Shown: in pieces, positions 17,255 to 25,637 of the stretch
Position numbering within the stretch: the stretch's first letter is position 1
Layout: every line of letters starts with the position of its first letter
NCBI GenBank assembly: GCA_945905835.1
Contig: CAMDQJ010000038.1
Location: 1-36,185 of the forward strand
Origin: Asaia bogorensis
GTDB lineage: Bacteria; Pseudomonadota; Alphaproteobacteria; Reyranellales; Reyranellaceae
Length of the DNA stretch: 36,185 nt
Direction of reading: 5' to 3'
Notes under the pieces: model-generated
Databases searched by the model: none
What the model was told of the DNA's origin: nothing
The model's input: the letters and a program-made list of their open reading frames with translations, nothing else
Made by a program: the position numbers and the translations under genes

Positions 17255-18546
17255 ATGCTCGAGCAAGTCTTCAAGCTCAGCGAAAACAAGACGAACGTTC
17301 GTGCCGAGATCGTGGCGGGGATCACGACCTTCCTCACCATGGCCTATATCATCTTCGTCAATCCCGACATCCTGGCAGCGGCCAAGATGCCGTTCGACGC
17401 GGTGTTCGCCGCGACCTGCATCGCTGCCGCCATCGGCTGCCTGCTCATGGCCTTCCTCGCCAATTACCCGATCGCGCTCGCTCCGGGCATGGGCCTCAAC
17501 GCCTACTTCGCCTTCGGCGTGGTCGGCGGCATGGGGCATACCTGCAGGTGGCGCTGGGCTGCGTGTTCCTCTCCGGCGTGATCTTCTTCATCATCAGCGT
17601 GCTGCCGATCCGGGAATGGATCGTCAATGCCATCCCCAAGTCGCTCAAGATGGCGATCGCCGCCGGCATCGGGCTTTTCCTCGCGCTGATCGCGCTCAAG
17701 AACGCCGGCATCGTCAGCGCCCATCCCGCGACGCTGGTGACGCACGGCAAGCTCACCTCCTTTCCCGTGATCATGGCGTCCCTCGGCTTCGCGCTGATCG
17801 TGGTGCTGGAGTACCGCAAGGTGCTGGGCGGGGTGATCATCGGTATCCTCGCCGTCACGCTTGTGGCCGTGCTGACCGGCAACCAGAAGTTCGAGGGCAT
17901 CGTCGACACGCCGCCGTCGGTGGCGCCGGTGTTCCTGCAGATGGACCTCGCCGGGGCGATGAGCGTCGGCCTGGTGACCGTGGTCTTCGCCTTCCTGTTC
18001 GTCGACCTGTTCGACAATACCGGCACGCTGATCGCCCTCGCCCATCGCGGCGGCTTCATGCGCAAGGACGGCACCGTTCCCCGCCTGCGTGGCGCGCTGA
18101 TTTCCGACAGCGCCGCCGCCATGCTCGGCGCCGCCGCCGGCACCTCGACCACCACGAGCTACATCGAGAGTGCGTCGGGCATAAATGCCGGCGGCCGCAC
18201 CGGACTCACGGCGTTCACGGTGGCGGTGCTGTTCCTGCTGGCGCTGTTCTTCGCGCCGCTGGCCAAGACCATCCCGGCCTACGCCAGGGCGCCGGCGCTG
18301 CTCTACGTGGCCTGCCTGATGGCGCGGGGACTGACCGAAGTCGATTGGGACGACATCACCGAAGCCGCACCCGCGGTAATCACCGCGCTCGCCATGCCAT
18401 TCACCTTCTCGATCGCCGACGGCATCGCCTTCGGCTTCATCTCCTACGTCGCCATCAAGCTTGCGGCGGGACGCTACAGCGACATTCATCCGGCAGTCGG
18501 AATTCTCGCTGTGCTGTTCGTGATCAAATATGTGGTGATCGGCTGA
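17255..18546 (+). pseudogene. NCS2 (AzgA-type) purine permease with a one-base frameshift
   Basis: This is the only plus-strand gene. The first 96 codons from ATG 17255 ([20 protein letters not shown], a membrane segment, then [23 protein letters not shown]) are typical of the AzgA/PbuG-like branch of NCS2 nucleobase permeases. The frame breaks at 17543-17545: ACCTGCAGGTGGCG should read ACCTGG-CAG-GTG-GCG, giving TWQVALG, so one G is missing. In the next frame the protein continues intact to 18546 through LFDNTGTLIALAHRGGFM, GTSTTTSYIESASGINAGGR and the C-terminal segments. With the base restored it would have 430 residues, full family length, and no other damage is seen. It is either a recent pseudogene or a sequencing error. 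GGGGGG stands six to seven bases before the ATG. Substrate is probably adenine, guanine or hypoxanthine by family. Confidence 0.88.
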
Positions 18547-18578
18547 GCACGTTGCCTCTACGGAAATTTGTCAGTTGT

Positions 18579-18608
18579 CGAACGATCCCTGAGCATAACA
18601 ATCGTTCG
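18579..18608. repeat. 8-bp inverted repeat after the permease gene
   Basis: CGAACGAT (18579-18586) and ATCGTTCG (18601-18608) are perfect complements separated by 14 bases, 32 bases after the permease stop. Neither strand shows a following T-run, so it is not a simple terminator. It may be the first stem of the structured region that follows, or a protein-binding site. Confidence 0.45.
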
Positions 18609-18638
18609 GAGAGGTGCATTCAGTCGAAAGAGAAGGTC

Positions 18639-18800
18639 TTGGCAACGGCCAAAACCCGGGTTAAACAGCCTCCGCCTTAAGCAAGGTCGGCGAAAGCCGG
18701 ATCGGTCCGGGTTTAGGGAAGAAGCGGCGAAAAGCCGTAAGAGACAACGAGTTTCGGGAGTAGCAGGACGGCGGGCTTCAAGGCTCGCCGTTCTTGTTTT
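18639..18800 (+). ncRNA. Candidate structured RNA or structured permease 3' UTR (unidentified)
   Basis: This 292-base convergent gap holds no believable protein gene but several stems that make sense on the plus strand. These are TTGGC-AACG-GCCAA (18639-18652), an 8-bp stem AAACCCGG (18652-18659) with CCGGGTTT (18707-18714), and inside it CCTT-AAGC-AAGG (18675-18686) and CGGC-GAAA-GCCG (18688-18699, a GNRA tetraloop). CGGC-GAAAA-GCCG (18725-18737) and the terminator hairpin follow. On the minus strand the GAAA loops would become UUUC, so the plus strand is the likelier transcript. I do not recognise 6S RNA, SRP RNA, tmRNA, RNase P RNA or a riboswitch. It may be a small RNA or the permease 3' UTR; no clear promoter is seen. 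Confidence 0.4.
18766..18800 (+). terminator. Rho-independent terminator
   Basis: GGACGGCGGGC (18766-18776) pairs over 11 positions (two of them G-U) with GCTCGCCGTTC (18783-18793) around the loop TTCAAG, and TTGTTTT follows directly. This is a good intrinsic terminator for plus-strand transcription, ending the permease message or a small RNA. On the minus strand the same hairpin has no U-run. Confidence 0.75.
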
Positions 18801-18838
18801 CAGGAGGTCGGCGGGCTTTCCTGATATTTCACTTTAGG

Positions 18839-19069
18839 TCAACGGAAGCTGAAGACGTCCGCCTGGTGCAGGAAATAGAAGCCCAGCCACAGGACGGCGG
18901 CGACCACGGTAGTAATGATCGCTTTGCGCACGAGGTCGGGCCGTTCCGGCGCCCCGCGATCCTCACCCGGACCGGGATTTTCCACCCGGCGCACGCCCAG
19001 AGGCAGGGCGATAAACAGCACGGTCCACCAGATCACCAGATAGACCATGAGGCCGGTCGCCCAGCTCAT
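18839..19069 (-). CDS. DUF1467 family small membrane protein
   Basis: This is a 76-residue protein with two membrane segments (about 6-26, VYLVIWWTVLFIALPLGV, and 50-68, AIITTVVAAVLWLGFYFL) joined by a Pro/Glu-rich loop. The pattern matches the DUF1467 family, which in alphaproteobacteria is commonly found directly after methylmalonyl-CoA epimerase, as here (10-base gap). Its function is unknown. It is the last gene of the long minus-strand array that starts with complex I, and a weak CAGGA/TCCTG stem (18801-18823) lies just downstream without a U-run. Confidence 0.85.
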   Translation of the reverse strand: MSWATGLMVYLVIWWTVLFIALPLGVRRVENPGPGEDRGAPERPDLVRKAIITTVVAAVLWLGFYFLHQADVFSFR

Positions 19070-19079
19070 GGTGCGGCTC

Positions 19080-19484
19080 CTAGACCTGCTCGAGTTCGAT
19101 CAGGGTGCCGGTGAAGTCCTTGGGATGCAGGAACAGCACAGGCTTGTCATGGGCGCCGATCTTGGGCTCGCCGTCGCCCAGCACGCGCGCGCCCTGGGCC
19201 TTGAGCTTGTCGCGGGCGGCATAGATGTCCTCGACCTCGTAGCAGACATGGTGAATACCGCCGTCGGCGTTGCGGCCGAGGAAGTTGGCGATCGGCGACT
19301 TCTCGCCCAAGGGGTGCAGCAACTCGATCTTGGTGTTGACCAACTCGACGAACACCACCGTGACACCGTGCGCCGGCTGCGGCTTGGGGGCGCTCACCTT
19401 GGCGCCCATGACGTCGCGATAAAGCGCCGAGGCCTTTGCAAGGTCCGGCACGGCGATGGCGATATGGTTCAGACGTCCGATCAT
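19080..19484 (-). CDS. mce: Methylmalonyl-CoA epimerase (VOC fold)
   Basis: The enzyme interconverts (R)- and (S)-methylmalonyl-CoA, linking propionyl-CoA catabolism to succinyl-CoA. The 134-residue protein has the two beta-alpha-beta-beta-beta modules of the vicinal-oxygen-chelate fold. RLNHIAIAVPDL puts a metal ligand at His7, GGIHHVCYEV gives His79, and GTLIELEQ near the end gives Glu130. Length and LNHIAIAV start are typical of epimerases rather than glyoxalase I. It lies five bases after rnj and ten before the DUF1467 gene. The mutase it would serve is not in this window. Confidence 0.9.
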   Translation of the reverse strand: MIGRLNHIAIAVPDLAKASALYRDVMGAKVSAPKPQPAHGVTVVFVELVNTKIELLHPLGEKSPIANFLGRNADGGIHHVCYEVEDIYAARDKLKAQGARVLGDGEPKIGAHDKPVLFLHPKDFTGTLIELEQV

Positions 19485-19489
19485 GGTCC

Positions 19490-21148
19490 CTAGATGCGGA
19501 CGATGTGAACGTCCGTCAACGGCTTCTTGCCGAGCTGCGTGCGGATGACGCGCCGCACGGCCTGGCGGGCCGCCTCCTCGATCCGCTTGTCGTCGCGCCT
19601 GTCGTTGGCGCTAAGCTTGGCCACCATCTCCTGCAGGGCCTCGACGATGTCCTCGGCAAGCTCGCCATCCTCATCGTCAATGCCGCGCAGGGAGACCTTG
19701 GGCGGGGCGAGCGCCCTGCCCTTGCCGTCCAGCACCAGGGTGGCGGCGGCTGCGCCCTGCCATAAAAGCTTGCGGCGTTCGCGGAAGGAAGCTGCATCGA
19801 CCGGGACCACCGGGCCGCCATCGCCGTCGCGCGCCAGTCGGCCGGTCGGGAGGTGGTCGATGATCTGGGCCGGCCCCGGCGCCAGACGCACCAGCGTGCC
19901 GTTGGGCGCCACGATCGTCTCCGGCACCTGGCAGGCGCGCGCCAAGGCGGCGTGCTCAATCATGTGGCGGACCTCGCCGTGCACCGGCAGGGCGATTTTG
20001 GGCCGCACCCACTGATAGACCCGAACCAGCTCGTCGCGCGCCGGATGGCCGGAGACGTGGATGTCGGCCTCGCGGTCGGTGATGACCTTCACGCCCTTTG
20101 ACATCAGGGCGTTATGCATGCGGCCGACCGAGCGTTCGTTGCCCGGGATGATGCGCGAGGAGAAGATCGCGGTGTCGCCGTCCTCCAGCACGAGATCGCG
20201 GTGCTCGCCGTTGGCCAGCTTGGCCATCGAAGCGCGTGGCTCGCCCTGGCTGCCGGTGCAGATGAACAGCACCTTTTCGCGCGGCAAGTAGCCGGCTTCC
20301 GGCTCCTCGATGCGGGGCGGGAAATCAAGCAGGTAGCCGCATTCCTGTGCCGCCTCGATCATGCGGTGCAGGGCGCGGCCCGACATCACGGGATGGCGGC
20401 CGGCCGCGACGGCTGCCACGGCGATGCTTTCGACGCGAGCCAGGTTTGAGGCAAAGCAGGTCACGGCGACCCGGCCCTTCTGCTTGCGCACCAGCTTCTT
20501 GAGGTTCTCGCGTACCATGGCCTCGGAGCCGGCCTCGCCCTCGACGAAGACATTGGTGCTGTCGCAGACCATGGCGAGCGCACCCTCGTCGCCGATGCGC
20601 TTCAGCATGGCCTCGTCGGTGACCTCGCCGATCAGCGGCTCGGGGTCGATCTTCCAGTCGCCGGTATGGAAGATCGTGCCGAACTTGGTGCGGATGGCCA
20701 ACGCATTCGGCTCGGGGATCGAATGCGTCATGGTGATCATCTCGAGGTCGAACGGCCCGACGCTGAACTTGCCGCGCAGCGGGATCTCGGTGACCGGCAC
20801 CTCGTCGACCAGGCCGGCATCGATCAGCTTGCGCCGCAGCACCGAGGCGGCGAAGGGCGTGGCGTAGACCGGCGCCCGCAGGCCCGGCCACAGGTCGGCG
20901 ACGGCGCCGAGATGGTCCTCATGGGCATGCGTCAGCACGATGCCGACCAGGGCGTCGCGGCGCTCCTCGATGAAGGCGGGATCGGGCATCACGACCTCGA
21001 TGCCGGGCGTCGAATCGTCGCCGAAGGCGATGCCGAGATCGACCATCAGCCACTTGCCGGCATGGCCGTAGAGATTGAGGTTCATGCCGATCTCGCCGGC
21101 ACCGCCCAGCGCCAGGAAGAGCAGCTCGTCGTCCGAGGGAATTGTCAT
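19490..21148 (-). CDS. rnj: Ribonuclease J
   Basis: RNase J is a metallo-beta-lactamase/beta-CASP nuclease with 5'-to-3' exonuclease and endonuclease activity on RNA. Residues 74-79 (HAHEDH) are the main zinc motif. Other ligands lie in MTHSIPEPNAL, HTGDWKIDPEP and the late HVSGHPARDEL run, with the beta-CASP domain around VTCFASNLARVES and FICTGSQGEPRASM. Length is 552 residues, the size usual for the family. Its ATG overlaps the coaX stop by four bases (ATGA), indicating coupling. In alphaproteobacteria RNase J matures 23S rRNA 5' ends alongside RNase E. Confidence 0.94.
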   Translation of the reverse strand: MTIPSDDELLFLALGGAGEIGMNLNLYGHAGKWLMVDLGIAFGDDSTPGIEVVMPDPAFIEERRDALVGIVLTHAHEDHLGAVADLWPGLRAPVYATPFAASVLRRKLIDAGLVDEVPVTEIPLRGKFSVGPFDLEMITMTHSIPEPNALAIRTKFGTIFHTGDWKIDPEPLIGEVTDEAMLKRIGDEGALAMVCDSTNVFVEGEAGSEAMVRENLKKLVRKQKGRVAVTCFASNLARVESIAVAAVAAGRHPVMSGRALHRMIEAAQECGYLLDFPPRIEEPEAGYLPREKVLFICTGSQGEPRASMAKLANGEHRDLVLEDGDTAIFSSRIIPGNERSVGRMHNALMSKGVKVITDREADIHVSGHPARDELVRVYQWVRPKIALPVHGEVRHMIEHAALARACQVPETIVAPNGTLVRLAPGPAQIIDHLPTGRLARDGDGGPVVPVDAASFRERRKLLWQGAAAATLVLDGKGRALAPPKVSLRGIDDEDGELAEDIVEALQEMVAKLSANDRRDDKRIEEAARQAVRRVIRTQLGKKPLTDVHIVRI

Positions 21149-21915
21149 CCGCGGTTGCGCCGCCAGATCTCCAGCAGGCCGAGCGACATCAGGTCGGGCT
21201 CGATGGCGTCGAACAGGCCGATCTCGTCCTTGAACACGTTGGCGAGGCCGCCGGTCGCCACGACCTTCATCGGTTCGCCGTACTCGGCGCGGATGCGCTT
21301 GATCAGGCTTTCGATCAGCCCGACATAGCCCCAGAAGATGCCCGACTGCATGGCCGGCACCGTCGCCTTGCCGATGACATGCGCCGGCTTCTCGACCCGA
21401 ATGCGCGGCAGGCGTGCCGTCATCAGATAGAAGGATTCGATGGTGAGCTCGACGCCCGGCGCCAGCACGCCGCCGACGAAATTGCCGTCCTTGTCGACGA
21501 GATCGAAGGTCGTGGCACTGCCGAAGTCGACGGTGATCAGCGGGCCGCCGTATTTCTTGTAGCCCGCGATCACGCCGACCAGCCGGTCGGCACCGGCATC
21601 CTGCGGCCGGTCGATCAGCACCTTTATGCCGAGCTCGCAGTCCGGCTCGCCGACGATCAGAAGCCTGGTCTTGAAATAGGTCTCGCAGAGGCGGCGGATG
21701 TGCAGGTTCACTGGCGGCACGACGCTAGCCAAAATCGCGCCGGTGATCGAATGCGGGTCGAAATCCTGCAGCCGCATGAGCTGTGTCACCCACGCCGCGT
21801 ATTCGTCGGCCGTGCGCTTGGCCTCGGTGCGCAGACGCCACTGCGCGACAAGCTTTTCGCCGTCGAACAGGGCGAACTTGGAGTTGGTGTTGCCGACATC
21901 GATGGCGAGCAGCAT
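21145..21915 (-). CDS. coaX: Type III pantothenate kinase
   Basis: CoaX phosphorylates pantothenate, the first step of coenzyme A synthesis, and differs from CoaA by being insensitive to CoA feedback. The 256-residue protein has the ASKHA-fold phosphate loop AIDVGNTNSKFALF with Asp6, GADR at 108-111, TVDFGSATTFD with Asp130, and GGVLAPGVELT. It lies between birA and rnj, 12 bases after birA. The pairing with biotin ligase is widespread across bacteria and does not by itself prove a shared regulation. Confidence 0.95.
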   Translation of the reverse strand: MLLAIDVGNTNSKFALFDGEKLVAQWRLRTEAKRTADEYAAWVTQLMRLQDFDPHSITGAILASVVPPVNLHIRRLCETYFKTRLLIVGEPDCELGIKVLIDRPQDAGADRLVGVIAGYKKYGGPLITVDFGSATTFDLVDKDGNFVGGVLAPGVELTIESFYLMTARLPRIRVEKPAHVIGKATVPAMQSGIFWGYVGLIESLIKRIRAEYGEPMKVVATGGLANVFKDEIGLFDAIEPDLMSLGLLEIWRRNRG

Positions 21916-21927
21916 GGCTCGTTCTCC

Positions 21928-22653
21928 TCAGGCCGCGCGGCCCAGAATTTCGCCCGACACGATGCGGCGCGGGCCGCCGGCGGTATCCAGCAGCAAGGCG
22001 CCCTCGCGGTCCATCCCGGCGAAGCGGCCGCGAACCAGTTCTTTACCCAGCTTTACATCGACGCCGGCACCCAGGGGACCCGCCTTGGCGAGCCAAGCGG
22101 TGCGGATAGGCTCGAAGCCACGGGTCCGCCAGAGGGTGAGCCAGCGGGCCAAGGCCGCCGTCAGGCGCTCCAGGGCCATCTCGACCGAGCCGCCGAGGGC
22201 GGCGCCAGGGTAGCGCATTTCAGGCAGCTGGGGGGCGAAGGCGACGTTGACGCCGATGCCGAGGACGACGTGGTCGGCCAGGCCACCCTCGCGGATCGAA
22301 CTTTCAGGCAGGATACCGGCGATCTTGCCGCCGTCGACCAGCACATCGTTCGGCCATTTGACGCGGACGTCGCGGCCGCGCGGTACCATGTCGGCCACGG
22401 CCAGCGCGGCGACGAAGCTGAGTTCGGCGGCCTGCGCGGCCAGGCAATGGGGGCGCAGGATGGTCGAGCAGTAGAGGTTGCCGACGGGCGAGGCCCAGAG
22501 ACGGCCGCGGCGGCCACGACCGCCGGTCTGTTCGAGCGCCCAGACGACGGTGCCCTCTGACGCGCCGGCTTCGGCGAGGCGAGCGGCTTCATCGTTGGTG
22601 CTGCCGACGCTTTTAAGAGCGTGCAGCGTCCACCCGTCCGGCAGGACGGGCAT
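21928..22653 (-). CDS. birA: Biotin--[acetyl-CoA-carboxylase] ligase, no DNA-binding domain
   Basis: The enzyme activates biotin with ATP and attaches it to the carrier lysine of acetyl-CoA and other carboxylases. The 241-residue form begins at the catalytic domain: KSVGSTNDEA, then GRGRRGRLW (45-53, the adenylate loop) and KWPNDVLVDGGKIAGIL (99-115) with the catalytic Lys110. The C-terminal SH3-like region ends the protein. There is no N-terminal winged helix, so unlike E. coli BirA it should not repress transcription. The ATG at 22653 lies six bases after the nuoN stop; an in-frame GTG at 22662 overlaps that stop (GTGA) with AAGGG at good distance and is a real alternative. The frame stays open further upstream only as a shadow of nuoN. 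Confidence 0.93.
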   Translation of the reverse strand: MPVLPDGWTLHALKSVGSTNDEAARLAEAGASEGTVVWALEQTGGRGRRGRLWASPVGNLYCSTILRPHCLAAQAAELSFVAALAVADMVPRGRDVRVKWPNDVLVDGGKIAGILPESSIREGGLADHVVLGIGVNVAFAPQLPEMRYPGAALGGSVEMALERLTAALARWLTLWRTRGFEPIRTAWLAKAGPLGAGVDVKLGKELVRGRFAGMDREGALLLDTAGGPRRIVSGEILGRAA

Positions 22654-22658
22654 CCTGT

Positions 22659-24101
22659 TCACCGGAAGAGGCCCTTGGCGGCGGCGGTGGCGACCAGGCT
22701 GAGCGGCTGCGGGGCGAGCGAGAACAGCGCGATCAGGATTGCGGTCGCGAAGGCCACGACGCGGCTGACGCCCATCTGCGCACCGTCGAGCGCCTCCTTG
22801 CCTTCGTCGAAGTACATGACCTTGACGATGCGCAGGTAGTAGTAGGACGCCACGACCGAGGCGAGCACGCCCAGCACCGCGGGCCACACGAGCTTCGCTT
22901 CCACGGCGGCGATGAAGATGTAGAGCTTGCCCCAGAAACCGGCGAGCGGCGGGATGCCGGCCATCGAGAACATGAAGATCAGCATGGCGAGGGCCAGCAT
23001 GGGGTGGCTCTTGCCCAACCCGGCGAGATCGTCGACGCCCTCGACCATGATGTTGCGCCGCTTCATCAGCAGGATGACGGCGAACACGCCCAGCGTCATG
23101 ACGAGGTAGATCGCAAGATAAAAGACGACGCTCTGGATGCCCTTCTCGCTGCCGCTGGCGAGCCCCAGCAGAACGTAGCCAACATTGCCGATCGACGAAT
23201 AGGCCATCAGTCGCTTGATGTTCTGCTGGCGCAGTGCCGCGAACGCGCCCAGCGCCATCGACAGCACCGAGGCCACGACGATGATCTGCTGCCACTGCTC
23301 GAACAGCGGCTTGAACGGACCCATCAGGACCGAGACCAGCAGCGAGACCGCCGCGATCTTGGGCGCCACGGCGAACAGCGCCGTCACCGGCGTTGGCGCG
23401 CCCTCATAGACGTCGGGCGTCCACATATGGAACGGCACGGCCGAGACCTTGAAAGCGAGGCCCGCGACAACGAATACCAGACCGATGATGGTGCCGATCT
23501 CGTGGCTCCTGCCGGCGAGCAGGGCCTGCGAGATCTGCACGAAGGCGGTGCCGCCGCAGAAGCCGTAGATCAGCGAGGAGCCGAACAGCAGCATGCCGGA
23601 GGCGACCGAGCCCAGGACGAAATACTTCACGCCGGCCTCGGTCGAGCGCACCGAATCGCGCTGGAAGGCGGCCACGACATAGAGCGCCAGCGACTGCAGT
23701 TCGAGCCCGACATAGAGCGCCATCAAATCATTGGCCGAGATCATCAGCATCATGCCGAGCGTCGCCAGCGCCACCAGCAGCGGATACTCGAAGCGCCAGG
23801 CGCGCACGCGCTCGAAATAGTCGCGCGACAACAGGATGGTGATCGCCGAACCGACCAGCACCAGCGCCTTCATGGTCGTGGTGAGGCGATCGGTGATGAA
23901 CAGCGAGGCGAAGGCCGTACCCTCGCGATAGGGCGCGAACAACAGGATCGCCGTGATCAGCAACGCGCCGACGGTGCCGATCGACACGAAGACCGTCGAG
24001 TTCTCGCCGCGCACCACGCCATAGACCAGCAGCAGCGTCGTCGCCGCCGCTAGGAACAGCTCAGGCCGCGCCAGCGTCCAGGATTCGAGACCGAGCATCA
24101 T
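22659..24101 (-). CDS. nuoN: NADH-quinone oxidoreductase subunit N
   Basis: This is one of three antiporter-like proton-pumping subunits of the complex I membrane arm. The 480-residue protein is hydrophobic throughout. The typical NuoN run around YVGLELQSLALYVVAAFQRD and FKVSAVPFHMWTPDVYEGAP carries the conserved Glu, Lys and His/Trp of the channel, and MAYSSIGNVGYVLLGL follows. The ATG at 24101 comes one base after the nuoM stop; a second ATG follows immediately. It ends the nuo genes, with birA next. Confidence 0.97.
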   Translation of the reverse strand: MMLGLESWTLARPELFLAAATTLLLVYGVVRGENSTVFVSIGTVGALLITAILLFAPYREGTAFASLFITDRLTTTMKALVLVGSAITILLSRDYFERVRAWRFEYPLLVALATLGMMLMISANDLMALYVGLELQSLALYVVAAFQRDSVRSTEAGVKYFVLGSVASGMLLFGSSLIYGFCGGTAFVQISQALLAGRSHEIGTIIGLVFVVAGLAFKVSAVPFHMWTPDVYEGAPTPVTALFAVAPKIAAVSLLVSVLMGPFKPLFEQWQQIIVVASVLSMALGAFAALRQQNIKRLMAYSSIGNVGYVLLGLASGSEKGIQSVVFYLAIYLVMTLGVFAVILLMKRRNIMVEGVDDLAGLGKSHPMLALAMLIFMFSMAGIPPLAGFWGKLYIFIAAVEAKLVWPAVLGVLASVVASYYYLRIVKVMYFDEGKEALDGAQMGVSRVVAFATAILIALFSLAPQPLSLVATAAAKGLFR

Positions 24102-24102
24102 G

Positions 24103-25632
24103 TCAGTTCCCTCCCGTCACGAGAGGCAGCGCGGCGGTGCGCGCCAGCTTGAGGGCGGCCTGATAGTCGCCGATCAGCTTGTCGACCGACGGCGCGATCG
24201 GATCGAGGAAGGAATTGGGATAGATGCCCATCCAGACGGTGATCAGGACCAGCGGCAGGAACACCGCGATCTCGCGGCCGTTCATGTCGAGAATGCCCTT
24301 GAGTTCGGGCTTGGCGAGCTCGCCGAACATCACCTTGCGGTAGAGCCAGAGCGCGTAGGCGGCGCCCAGGATCAGACCAGTCGACGCAAGTGTGGCGACC
24401 CAGGTATTGGCCTTGAAGGCGCCGACGAGGACCAAAAACTCGCCGACGAAGCCCGACAGGCCCGGCAGACCGACGCTTGCCAGGGTGAAGAACATGAAGG
24501 TGAAGGCGTAGCGCGGCATGCGATGGACGAGGCCGCCATAGGCCGCGATCTCGCGCGTGTGCATGCGGTCGTAAACCACGCCGACGCAGAGGAAGAGTGC
24601 CGCCGAGACGATGCCGTGGCTCAGCATCTGGAAGATCGAGCCTTGGACGCCCTGAATGTTCATGACGAAGATGCCGATGGTCACGAAGCCCATATGGGCG
24701 ACCGACGAATAGGCGATCAGCTTCTTCATGTCCTCCTGCACCAGCGCCACCAGCGAGGTGTAGATGACGGCGACGATGGAGAGCCCGAACACCAGCGGCG
24801 CGAAATACTGCGTCGCCTCGGGCATCAGCGGCACCGAGAAGCGCAGGAAGCCGTATCCGCCCATCTTCAGCAGCACGCCGGCCAGGATCACCGAGCCCGC
24901 CGTCGGCGCCTCGACGTGGGCGTCAGGCAACCAGGTATGGACCGGCCACATCGGGACCTTGACGGCGAACGAGGCGAAAAAAGCCAGCCACAGCCAGAAC
25001 TGCCACTGGAACGGCAGGTTGAGCTTTTCCATCGCCGTCGGCAGGTCCGTGGTGCCGACCTGCCAGTAGATGGCGATGATGGCCAGCAGCATCAGGACGG
25101 AGCCGAGCAGCGTGTAGAGGAAGAACTTGAAGGCGGCATAGACGCGGCGCTTGCCGCCCCACACGCCGATGATCAGGAACATCGGGATCAGCACGCCTTC
25201 GAAGAAGACATAGAACAGCGCAAGATCCAGCGCGCAGAACATACCGACCATGAAGGTCTCGAGTACGAGGAACGCAATCATGTATTCCTTGACCCGCACT
25301 TGCACCGAATCCCAGCTCGCCAGGATGCAGATCGGCGTCAGCAGCGTCGACAGCAGCACGAAGAACATCGAGATGCCATCGATGCCGACGTGGTAGCCGA
25401 TGTTGAGGGCCGGCACCCAGTCCATCTTCTCGACGAACTGAAAGGTGGCCTTGGTCGAGTCGAACTTGATCCAGAGGGCCAGCGACAGCAGGAAGGTCGC
25501 GACAGAAGTGATCAGCGCCGCACTTCGGCAGTTGCGGTCGACGGCCTCCTTGGGGCCCTGGACGACGAGGCAGAACAGCGCGCCCACCAGCGGCAGGAAC
25601 GTGACAAGCGAAAGGATCGGCCAGCTCGACAT
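24103..25632 (-). CDS. nuoM: NADH-quinone oxidoreductase subunit M
   Basis: This antiporter-like membrane subunit of complex I pumps protons and is 509 residues long. Hallmarks are the start [41 protein letters not shown] with its conserved Glu, and [20 protein letters not shown] with the key Lys just upstream in [27 protein letters not shown] completes the core. It lies five bases after nuoL and one base before nuoN. Confidence 0.97.
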   Translation of the reverse strand: MSSWPILSLVTFLPLVGALFCLVVQGPKEAVDRNCRSAALITSVATFLLSLALWIKFDSTKATFQFVEKMDWVPALNIGYHVGIDGISMFFVLLSTLLTPICILASWDSVQVRVKEYMIAFLVLETFMVGMFCALDLALFYVFFEGVLIPMFLIIGVWGGKRRVYAAFKFFLYTLLGSVLMLLAIIAIYWQVGTTDLPTAMEKLNLPFQWQFWLWLAFFASFAVKVPMWPVHTWLPDAHVEAPTAGSVILAGVLLKMGGYGFLRFSVPLMPEATQYFAPLVFGLSIVAVIYTSLVALVQEDMKKLIAYSSVAHMGFVTIGIFVMNIQGVQGSIFQMLSHGIVSAALFLCVGVVYDRMHTREIAAYGGLVHRMPRYAFTFMFFTLASVGLPGLSGFVGEFLVLVGAFKANTWVATLASTGLILGAAYALWLYRKVMFGELAKPELKGILDMNGREIAVFLPLVLITVWMGIYPNSFLDPIAPSVDKLIGDYQAALKLARTAALPLVTGGN

Positions 25633-25637
25633 CGCGC

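Noticed and set aside
17530-17560. Programmed frameshifting as the reason for the permease break
   Set aside because: No slippery heptamer or nearby stimulatory structure is evident, and restoring one base gives the exact family consensus.
18568-18837. An 89-codon plus-strand open frame after the permease
   Set aside because: It is Arg/Lys/Ser-rich without any hydrophobic or domain pattern, has no ribosome site, and runs through an intrinsic terminator hairpin, so it is unlikely to be translated.
18547-18838. 6S RNA, SRP RNA, tmRNA or RNase P RNA in the convergent gap
   Set aside because: I looked for their conserved cores (long rod with central bubble, SRP tetraloop region, tRNA-like 3' end, GAGGAAAGTC-type P RNA start) and found none.
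22663-23295. An N-terminal extension of BirA that might be a DNA-binding domain
   Set aside because: It overlaps nuoN completely and has no helix-turn-helix pattern; it is a shadow frame.
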